From Pseudomonadota bacterium (GTDB lineage: Bacteria; Pseudomonadota; Alphaproteobacteria; Sphingomonadales; Sphingomonadaceae), in NCBI GenBank assembly GCA_023386135.1, contig JAEWKG010000131.1, forward strand, positions 1-16,284: 16,284 nt of DNA, given 5' to 3'. A program made the translations under genes and the position numbers. The notes under the pieces are model-generated. The model did not search any database. It was not told the origin of the DNA and saw only the letters and a list, made by a program, of their open reading frames with translations. Below, one piece after another: positions 1-6,576 of the stretch; position 1 is the stretch's first letter; each line of letters opens with the position of its first letter.

Positions 1-9
1 TTGAGCGGT

Positions 10-34
10 CGGGGCCGGCGGCGCGCCGGCCCCG
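10..34 (-). terminator. GC-rich hairpin, possible torF terminator
   Basis: A perfect inverted repeat with a 10-bp stem (10-19 with 25-34) and a 5-base loop lies 6 bases beyond the stop codon of the minus-strand porin gene. No U-tract follows on the minus strand, so it is not a textbook intrinsic terminator. Its position right behind a stop codon is the main support. Whatever gene lies left of the window could also use it. Confidence 0.5.
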
Positions 35-40
35 TTCCCG

Positions 41-802
41 TCAGAAGCTCGCCCCAAGCGAGAATACCACCGCGTCGTCGGTGTAGTTCTTGATCGAGGG
101 GCCTTCCACGCCGACGTACGAAACGCCGAGGGTGAGCGGGCCGAGCACGGTCGCGGTGGCGCCGAGCGACCAGTCGAACGCGGTATCGTCGCCCGTGCCC
201 GCCAGCAGCGTCGGGGCGAATGCACCATCGGTGTAGCCGAGATGCGCCGAGACGGTCAGTGGCGTGGTGGGAATGCCCGAGCTCAGCTCGGTGTGAATGT
301 AGAGGCTGTCATCCGCGAGCGCCTTTTGGTCCCAAGCGTAGTTGACGCCGAGCTTCGCCGTGACCGGCCCTAGGTCGCCTGAAATGGTCGCGTAGGGCTC
401 GAAGAATTCGGCATCGACGCCCTTCGCATTGCTGGGGTAGGCGTAGTACAGCAGGCCGACATCGAGCCCGATGCCTTCCGACACCTTGCCGCTCCAGCCG
501 CCGAAGAGGTCAACCTCTTCGTCGCCGTAGAAGTCGGTCCCGCCGTCGTCGATCGACGAGGCCCAGGTGCCGACGTAGAAGCCACTGTCGTGGGTGACGG
601 TCACCCCGCCCTGAATGGCCGGATCGCCGCCCGAGAGCGAAACGCCGCGAAAGCGGTAGTCCGAAACTAGCGTAACGTTGCCGGTGACGGTCACTGCGCT
701 GGGCGCAGCGGCGTCACCGTCGTCGGCCCATGCGGGCGCGGCGCTGAGAGCGAGGGTAGTGAGAACAGTGGAAGCGGCAAGACCGCGAATGGACGGTAGC
801 AT
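41..802 (-). CDS. TorF family putative porin (outer-membrane beta-barrel)
   Basis: The 253-aa protein starts with a signal peptide (about residues 1-26, cleavage after AWA). It continues as amphipathic beta-rich sequence with many Gly, Tyr and Asp residues and ends in Phe, as outer-membrane barrels do. The motif VSDYRFRGVSLSG near the mature N-terminus and the overall length match the TorF/Gcw_chp family of proteobacterial putative porins. Substrate is unknown. The reading frame is open upstream to 919, but the ATG at 802 is preferred: it begins the signal peptide and has an AGGAG Shine-Dalgarno sequence about 6 bases upstream. The gene is monocistronic, with a good promoter about 120 bases upstream and a hairpin just past its stop. 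Family assignment is by recognition of the sequence pattern; the transport role is inference. Confidence 0.85.
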   Translation of the reverse strand: MLPSIRGLAASTVLTTLALSAAPAWADDGDAAAPSAVTVTGNVTLVSDYRFRGVSLSGGDPAIQGGVTVTHDSGFYVGTWASSIDDGGTDFYGDEEVDLFGGWSGKVSEGIGLDVGLLYYAYPSNAKGVDAEFFEPYATISGDLGPVTAKLGVNYAWDQKALADDSLYIHTELSSGIPTTPLTVSAHLGYTDGAFAPTLLAGTGDDTAFDWSLGATATVLGPLTLGVSYVGVEGPSIKNYTDDAVVFSLGASF

Positions 803-920
803 GGCAAACTCCTGGTTTGTGCCTCGTCCCACCTGCGTATTCTCGGGGAGCCCATCGAGGCGCGGGCCTGATTCCCTCGAATGCGCAACTTTCTTGCCGC
901 CCCATGCTGCGGCGCACAAG

Positions 921-950
921 ATTAAATTGCAACGGCTCGCATAGCGTCAA
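921..950 (-). promoter_or_regulatory. Predicted housekeeping promoter of the TorF-type porin gene
   Basis: On the minus strand TTGACG (945-950) and TTTAAT (921-926) are separated by 18 bases. Each box matches the sigma-70 consensus at five of six positions. Transcription would start near 914, leaving a leader of about 110 bases before the ATG at 802. The leader contains no structure I can name. The site lies in the divergent gap before the phosphatase gene. Confidence 0.6.
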
Positions 951-1039
951 CTGGTGTGGGTTTTGTGCATCATGACACTGCGCTTTGCTGCGGCTCGTTC
1001 ATTGCCGCGCAGGATGCGCTCGCCTATGCGGCGCCCCTG

Positions 1040-1867
1040 ATGTTCGAGCCGTTGCGCCAAATTTTCCGTTCGCGCCCCCGCGTTCCCGACAGGCCGCCAC
1101 CCGCAGTGCCCGCCGGCACGCGGTGGTATGCCGTGGGCGATGTGCACGGACGGCTCGACCTGTTCGAAGCGCTGATCGAGGCGATCGAGCGCGACGATGC
1201 CGAGGGTACTCCGGCTCAGTCGACCGTCGTGCTGCTCGGTGACCTGGTCGACCGGGGCCCGGACAGCGCGGGCGTTGTTGCGCGCGCCCGCGCCTGGCAG
1301 GCGGCACGACCGGTGCGCCTGCTCGCAGGCAACCACGAGGAGATGTTCCTCTACGCGCTCGAGGACATCGCGGTGCTGCGCCATTTCCTGCGCCACGGCG
1401 GACGCCAGACGGCGCTCAGCTACGGCATTCCGCGTGACGCCTACGACCGCGCGACGATGGAGGAACTGCAGGTCCTGCTCGCCGAGGCATTGCCCGATGA
1501 GGACCGGCGCTTCCTGCTGGCGGCCAAGAACTATCTCGTCGCGGGCGACTATCTGTTCGTGCACGCGGGCATCGAGCCCGGCGTGGCGCTCGACCGGCAA
1601 GAAGAGCGGCACCTCCGCTGGATTCGCGAACCGTTCCTCGAGCATCCCGAACATCACGACCATTTCGTCGTCCATGGGCACACGATCACCGAAGGGCTGG
1701 ATGCCCGGCACAACCGGATCGGGATCGACACCGGCGCCTACCGCTCGGGCTGCCTGACCGCGCTGGTGCTCGAGGGCATCAAGCGGCGAGTTATCCAGGC
1801 GGTGGAGCGCGATGGCGCCATCACTATCGAACACAGCACATGCGAAGCGGGGGCTAGCGCACGATGA
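1040..1867 (+). CDS. PPP-type metallophosphoesterase (serine/threonine protein phosphatase-like)
   Basis: The 275-aa cytoplasmic protein carries all PPP-family metal and phosphate motifs in order: GDVHGR (33-38), GDLVDRG (67-73), GNHE (97-100), HAG (175-177) and HGHT (212-215). These bind the two-metal centre that hydrolyses phosphoesters. It resembles bacterial PphA-like phosphatases and diadenosine tetraphosphatase relatives; sequence alone does not separate protein phosphatase from nucleotide hydrolase. The frame is open back to a GTG at 956, which would add 28 residues of unlikely sequence, so the ATG at 1040 just before MFEPLRQ is preferred, although no clear Shine-Dalgarno sequence precedes it. 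Its stop overlaps the ugd start (ATGA, 1864-1867), so the two are translationally coupled. That suggests a role linked to UDP-sugar or exopolysaccharide metabolism, which is inference. Confidence 0.85.
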   Translation: MFEPLRQIFRSRPRVPDRPPPAVPAGTRWYAVGDVHGRLDLFEALIEAIERDDAEGTPAQSTVVLLGDLVDRGPDSAGVVARARAWQAARPVRLLAGNHEEMFLYALEDIAVLRHFLRHGGRQTALSYGIPRDAYDRATMEELQVLLAEALPDEDRRFLLAAKNYLVAGDYLFVHAGIEPGVALDRQEERHLRWIREPFLEHPEHHDHFVVHGHTITEGLDARHNRIGIDTGAYRSGCLTALVLEGIKRRVIQAVERDGAITIEHSTCEAGASAR

Positions 1868-3174
1868 AGATTGCCATGGTGGGCTCGGGCTATGTGGGCC
1901 TCGTTTCGGGCGCCTGTTTCGCCGACTTCGGACACGAGGTCGTGTGCATCGACAAGGACGCCTCGAAGATCGAGCGGCTCGATAACGGCGCGATGCCGAT
2001 CTACGAGCCGGGCCTCGACGAACTGGTCGCCGCCAATGTGAAGGCGGGGCGCCTGTCGTTCACCACCGACCTTGCCGCCGGCATCCGCGACGCCGCTGCG
2101 GTGTTCATCGCGGTCGGCACCCCGAGCCGCCGCGGCGACGGCCACGCCGACCTGTCCTTCGTCTATGCGGTCGCGCGCGAAGTGGGCGAGAGCCTCGCGA
2201 ACGATGCGGTGGTCGTCACCAAGTCGACCGTCCCGGTCGGCACCGGCGACGAAGTCGAGCGCATCCTGTCCGAAACCGGCTGCAAACACCGCGTGTCGGT
2301 GGTCTCCAACCCCGAATTCCTGCGCGAAGGCGCGGCGATTGGCGACTTCAAGCGGCCCGACCGCATCGTGCTCGGCGTCGAGGACGACTTCGGCCGCGAC
2401 GTCATGCGCGAGATCTACCGTCCGCTGTTCCTCAACGAATCGCCGATGCTGTTCGTCAGCCGGCGCTCGAGCGAGCTCATCAAGTACGCCGCCAACGCAT
2501 TCCTCGCGACCAAGATCACCTTCATCAACGAGATGGCCGACCTGTGCGAGAAGGTCGGCGCCAACGTGCAGGATGTCAGCCGCGGGATCGGCATGGACAA
2601 CCGCATCGGGGCCAAGTTCTTGCACGCCGGCCCCGGATATGGCGGCAGCTGCTTCCCCAAGGATACGCTGGCGCTGCTCAAGACTGCCGAGGATTACGAC
2701 AGCCCGGTCCGGATCGTTGAGGCGGTGGTCAAGGTCAACGACAGCCGCAAGCGGGCGATGGGGCGCAAGGTGCTCGAAGCGCTCGGCGGCATGGACGCGG
2801 CGCGCGGCAAGAAAGTCGCGCTGCTGGGCCTCACCTTCAAGCCCAACACCGACGACATGCGCGACAGCCCGGCGATCGCCGTCGCGCAGGCGCTGACCGA
2901 CGCGGGCGTGACCGTCGCGGCCTTCGACCCCGAGGGCATGGAGCAGGCGCGCCCGCTGATGCCCGAGGTCGAGATGTGCGCCGACCCCTACGCCGCGATC
3001 GAGGGCGCGGACGCGGTCGCCATCGTCACCGAGTGGGACGCCTTCCGCGCGCTCGACTTCGCGCGCATCAAGCGCCTCGCCAAGGCGCCGGTGCTGGTCG
3101 ACTTGCGCAACATCTACCTGCCAGAAGACGTGCGCGCCGCGGGCTTCGCCTACTCAAGCATCGGCCGCGACTAG
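1864..3174 (+). CDS. ugd: UDP-glucose 6-dehydrogenase
   Basis: This 436-aa cytoplasmic enzyme oxidises UDP-glucose to UDP-glucuronate with two NAD+, supplying acidic sugars for exopolysaccharide, capsule and LPS. The N-terminal Rossmann domain opens with a GSGYVG nucleotide-binding loop (7-12). NPEFLREG (149-156), the SSELIKYAAN segment with catalytic Lys207, and GPGYGGSCFPKD with nucleophile Cys263 and Asp267 are all intact. The C-terminal UDP-binding domain includes a TFKPNTDDMRDSP segment. Length is normal for the family. The ATG overlaps the stop of the upstream phosphatase gene. The stop lies 1 base from the stop of the convergent S41 peptidase gene, so there is no room for a separate terminator. 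In several bacteria Ugd is controlled by protein phosphorylation, which makes the coupled phosphatase notable. A GDP-mannose dehydrogenase is the main alternative but fits the motifs less well. Confidence 0.95.
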   Translation: MKIAMVGSGYVGLVSGACFADFGHEVVCIDKDASKIERLDNGAMPIYEPGLDELVAANVKAGRLSFTTDLAAGIRDAAAVFIAVGTPSRRGDGHADLSFVYAVAREVGESLANDAVVVTKSTVPVGTGDEVERILSETGCKHRVSVVSNPEFLREGAAIGDFKRPDRIVLGVEDDFGRDVMREIYRPLFLNESPMLFVSRRSSELIKYAANAFLATKITFINEMADLCEKVGANVQDVSRGIGMDNRIGAKFLHAGPGYGGSCFPKDTLALLKTAEDYDSPVRIVEAVVKVNDSRKRAMGRKVLEALGGMDAARGKKVALLGLTFKPNTDDMRDSPAIAVAQALTDAGVTVAAFDPEGMEQARPLMPEVEMCADPYAAIEGADAVAIVTEWDAFRALDFARIKRLAKAPVLVDLRNIYLPEDVRAAGFAYSSIGRD

Positions 3175-3175
3175 G

Positions 3176-6100
3176 TCATTCGCCGCGCTGCGTCGGATAG
3201 GCCGGCGCGGTCTCGCGATCGATCGGCGGCTTGGCTTGCAGGTCCGCCATCACCTGCGCGATTGCCGTCTCGAGCTGCGTGTCGCGCCCCTGGTCGAGCG
3301 CCATCTGGTCGAGTTCGACCGGGATGTCCGGCACTGTGCCGACGTTTTCGATGATCCACTTCCCGTCGGGACCGAAGGCGCGGAAGTACGGCACCGAAAC
3401 GCTGCCGCCGTCGACCAGCTGCGGGTTGGCGCTGATCCCGATGAGCCCGCCCCAGGTGCGCGTGCCCATCAGGCGGCCGAGGCCCTGCTGCTGGAACGCC
3501 CACGGCATGAAATCGCCGCCCGAGCCGGCATCCTGGTCGATCAGCATGACCTTCGGCCCGTAGATCGCCCCGCCGGGGGTATCGAAAACCAACCCTTCGC
3601 GGTCCTTCCACCCCGACAGCCGCTGGCGGCCGAGCACTTCGATCACATAGTTCGCCGCCTGCCCGCCGCCGTTGCTGCGATCGTCGAGAATCAGCGCCGG
3701 TCGATCCGACTGGGCGAAGAACATGCGGTTGAAGAACGTGAAGCCCTCGCCCGCAGTGTTGGGCATGTAGACGTAGGCGACCTTGCCGCCGCTTGCCAGG
3801 TCGACCTTGCGGCGGTTGTCCTCGATCCAGCCCCACAAACGCAGGTCGTTCTCACTGTCGACCGGCTCGACCACGACATCGCGCTTGCCGGTGCCGGCGG
3901 CGTCGCTCGCGAGCGTGAGCTGAACCTGCCCGCCTGCAGCGCCCGAGAGCAGCTCGAAGATGTTGTCGCGCGCGGTGAGCGGGCGGCCGCCGACGGCAAG
4001 GATGTAGTCGCCCTCACGCGCCGCGACACCGGGCGCTGCGAGCGGCGCCTTGAGCTGCGGGTTCCAGTACCCGCCGTCGTAGATGCGCGCGATGCGGTAG
4101 CGGCCGTTTGTGAGCGTGAAATCCGCGCCGAGCAGGCCCGGGCGCGCCGACTTGTTGCTGTAGATGTCGCCGCCGCCCGCGCGGTTGTGGCCCACGCCCA
4201 GCTCGGCGATCATCTCGACGATCAGCGTGTTGAGGTCCTCGCGCCGGCCGACCGACGGGACCAGCGGCGCGTACTTGGCACGGACCGCGTTCCAGTCGAC
4301 CCCGTGCATATTGGGGTCGTAGAAATAGTCGCGCTCCATCCGCCACGCGTCGTTGAAGATCTGCGCCCACTCGACACCCGGGTCGATCATCATGCGCAGG
4401 CCGGACAGATCGACCGGCTTGATGTCGAGCTTCTTGCCGACCTCCGCCACGGCCAGCTTCGCGCCGGGTTGTCGGATCAGCAGATTGTCGCCCGCCGCGT
4501 CCATCTCGATGCCGAGCACGCCGCGGGTGAGGGTCTCCGATTCGCGCTCCTTGAAGTCGAACCGCATCAGCTCCGCATCGGCCTGCTGCGCGTCGAAGTC
4601 GTCGTCCGACGTGCCTCCTGGTTGCACCGAGCGGACATAGTACAGCGCCCCGTCCTTGTCGGTGGCGAGCGAGGTGTAGAACGCCTCGCCCACCGGCAGC
4701 GCGACCACGCGATGGATCAGGTCGGTGGGATCGACCGCGACCGGCTTGTCGGCCGCGGCGGAGCCCTTCTTCTTGCCGGAGGGTTTTGCGTCATCATCCG
4801 CGGCGTCATCCGCGGGCTTGGTTCCTTCGTCGGCCAGCACCGGGGCGATCGGCGACTTGCCGTCGCGTTCGAGCACGGCGGCGTAGATGCCCGAGCGATA
4901 GGGCTGCTCCTGCGTCGTCATGTCCAGTCCGACCTGCGACGGGCCCGAGTTGGTCGAGGCGGTGAAGAACAGCAGCTTGCCGTCGCGGCTGAACACCGGG
5001 GAAGACACATCGGCGAACTCGCCGCTGACTGGAAGAGTACGGCCAGTGGCGAACTGGTAGAGATAGAGCCCGGCGTTGAAGTTGCGTCCTTCGTTGGTGA
5101 AGGCGAGCCAGTTCCCGTCCGGCGAAACGGCCGCCTCGAACTGGGTGCCGTAGCCCATCTGGCGGCGCTGCGCCGTTGCGACCAGGGTCGAGCGGCCGCT
5201 GGCGACATCCAGCGTGCGCAGCTCCAGCTTGTCGGTCGCGTAGACGACCGTCCCGCCTTTGCCGCCCCAGCCGATCAGCTGATTGAACGCGCCGTCGAGC
5301 GGCAGGCGGCGTCCGCTACCGGTGCCGCCCTGGTCCTCGATCACCAGTTGCTGGCGCGCGCCGTCATCCTCGATGTAAGCAAGCTGGGTGCCCTTGGGCG
5401 ACCAGATGCCGCTGTAGTTGCGTTGGGCCTGGCTCGACGAGATGTTGCGCACCGCGCCTTGATCGGTCGGGACGGTGAACACCTCGCCCCGGGCGGTGAC
5501 CGCGACCCGCGCCCCGCTGGGCGAGATGTGCGCTTCCTCCATCGTCTTGGCGACGTCTTCCCAGTGCGGTTGCCGCTCGGGCAGGTCGGCGTTGAGCGTC
5601 ATCGCCAGCGGAGTGGCCGCGCCGCCGTTCGCGTCGATCGATTTCAGGCGCCCGCCGGCTTCATAGACGATCCGGCCGCCCTGCGCCGCGGCGCTGCGGA
5701 TGTCCCACTCGCTCTCGTCGGTGAGCCTGGTGATCTCCTTACTGGCGGGATCGTAGCGATAGAGGTTGTAGGTCCCGCCCTCACGATCGGACAGAAAGTA
5801 GAGCTGGCCGCCCATCCACATCGGATTGCGATTGGTGGTCCGCGCGTCGCCGACCGTGTCGACGGTCTTGCCCGCGAAGTCGATGATCTGGATCGGCGGC
5901 GTGCTACCGCCGCGATAGCCGCGCCAGCCCGAGGTTCCACCGTCGAGGCCGTTGTAGCCCGAGGCGAAGGGCACCGCGGCGAAGCGCGCGCCGTCCTCGC
6001 TCCACGCGCCGTCGAACACGCGCGCTTCCGACACCTTGGTCGGCAGCCCGCCGTCGAGGCTGACGGTGTAGAGCTGGCTCGACCGTCCCGACCGGCGTTC

Positions 6101-6487
6101 GCGCGGCGAGACGAACGACACCGACTTGCCGTCGCGCGACCAGCCGACCACGCGATCGGCGCCCGGATGCCAGGTTAGTCGCTTCGGCTGCCCCCCGGTG
6201 ACCGGGATCACGAACACGTCGTAGTTGCCGTCGAGGTTCGCCGAGTAGGCGATCATGCTGCCGTCGGGCGAAAAGCGCGGACGCATTTCGTCGGCGGGGC
6301 TGGAGGTCAGGCGCCGCGGGTTGCTGCCGTCGCGCTCCGCGAGCCAGATGTCGCCGGCGTAGGTGAAGGCCATCTGCGTCGCCGACAGCGCCGGGTCGCC
6401 CACCATCAGCGTTTCGGCCTGCGCGGTCCCCGGAACCATCGCCGCGGCAAGCACCCCGGCCGACGCGGAAGCAAGAAAACGGCGCAT
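3176..6487 (-). CDS. Tricorn-like S41 family peptidase with PD40 propeller repeats and PDZ domain
   Basis: A 1103-aa secreted protein with a signal peptide (1-24, cleavage after AQA). Residues about 30-545 hold beta-propeller repeats of the PD40/TolB type (repeated SPDG, SRDG and SEDG turns). About 600-690 continues the second propeller, 700-770 is the tricorn core, about 780-880 a PDZ-like domain, and about 895-1075 the S41 catalytic core. Candidate catalytic residues by tricorn comparison are His767 (ELGVGHN), Ser989 (DAGSGGD) and Glu1047 (IENVGTVPDI). The family cleaves peptides, often downstream of larger proteases; with a signal peptide it would act in the periplasm. Residues 553-588 form a charged Asp/Ala/Lys-rich linker inside the propeller region. 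A GGGGGGA Shine-Dalgarno-like run sits 8 bases before the ATG, with a TATAGT -10-like box (6503-6508) but no clear -35. It lies downstream of the S46 peptidase gene. Confidence 0.93.
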   Translation of the reverse strand: MRRFLASASAGVLAAAMVPGTAQAETLMVGDPALSATQMAFTYAGDIWLAERDGSNPRRLTSSPADEMRPRFSPDGSMIAYSANLDGNYDVFVIPVTGGQPKRLTWHPGADRVVGWSRDGKSVSFVSPRERRSGRSSQLYTVSLDGGLPTKVSEARVFDGAWSEDGARFAAVPFASGYNGLDGGTSGWRGYRGGSTPPIQIIDFAGKTVDTVGDARTTNRNPMWMGGQLYFLSDREGGTYNLYRYDPASKEITRLTDESEWDIRSAAAQGGRIVYEAGGRLKSIDANGGAATPLAMTLNADLPERQPHWEDVAKTMEEAHISPSGARVAVTARGEVFTVPTDQGAVRNISSSQAQRNYSGIWSPKGTQLAYIEDDGARQQLVIEDQGGTGSGRRLPLDGAFNQLIGWGGKGGTVVYATDKLELRTLDVASGRSTLVATAQRRQMGYGTQFEAAVSPDGNWLAFTNEGRNFNAGLYLYQFATGRTLPVSGEFADVSSPVFSRDGKLLFFTASTNSGPSQVGLDMTTQEQPYRSGIYAAVLERDGKSPIAPVLADEGTKPADDAADDDAKPSGKKKGSAAADKPVAVDPTDLIHRVVALPVGEAFYTSLATDKDGALYYVRSVQPGGTSDDDFDAQQADAELMRFDFKERESETLTRGVLGIEMDAAGDNLLIRQPGAKLAVAEVGKKLDIKPVDLSGLRMMIDPGVEWAQIFNDAWRMERDYFYDPNMHGVDWNAVRAKYAPLVPSVGRREDLNTLIVEMIAELGVGHNRAGGGDIYSNKSARPGLLGADFTLTNGRYRIARIYDGGYWNPQLKAPLAAPGVAAREGDYILAVGGRPLTARDNIFELLSGAAGGQVQLTLASDAAGTGKRDVVVEPVDSENDLRLWGWIEDNRRKVDLASGGKVAYVYMPNTAGEGFTFFNRMFFAQSDRPALILDDRSNGGGQAANYVIEVLGRQRLSGWKDREGLVFDTPGGAIYGPKVMLIDQDAGSGGDFMPWAFQQQGLGRLMGTRTWGGLIGISANPQLVDGGSVSVPYFRAFGPDGKWIIENVGTVPDIPVELDQMALDQGRDTQLETAIAQVMADLQAKPPIDRETAPAYPTQRGE

Positions 6488-6532
6488 CAGTATTGTCCCC
6501 CCACTATATGCGCGGGGTTATGCGTTCGCCGG

Positions 6533-6567
6533 CCGGCCGGTGTCGAGGGCGTTTCGACACCGGCCGG
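6533..6567 (-). terminator. Perfect 14-bp hairpin between the S46 and S41 peptidase genes
   Basis: The arms 6533-6546 and 6554-6567 are perfect reverse complements around a 7-base loop. The hairpin begins 10 bases after the minus-strand S46 stop codon and ends about 45 bases before the S41 start. No run of U follows, as is common for terminators in high-GC alphaproteobacteria. It could end S46 transcription or attenuate read-through into S41. It could also stabilise the 3' end of the S46 mRNA. Confidence 0.6.
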
Positions 6568-6576
6568 GCGCGCAAT

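Noticed and set aside
956..1039. GTG-initiated 28-residue extension of the phosphatase
   Set aside because: The extra residues (Cys-, His- and Ala-rich) do not look like the family, and the frame would reach into the porin promoter region; the ATG at 1040 is preferred, though not proven.
947..2625. Two 295-codon minus-strand frames opposite the phosphatase and ugd
   Set aside because: Both are shadows of the two plus-strand enzymes, whose catalytic motifs are complete.
3236..6178. 980-codon open frame on the + strand opposite the S41 peptidase
   Set aside because: It is a mirror of a high-GC coding gene, with Arg/Val/Ala/Asp-rich sequence and no domain; the minus strand encodes a clear tricorn-like protein with signal peptide.
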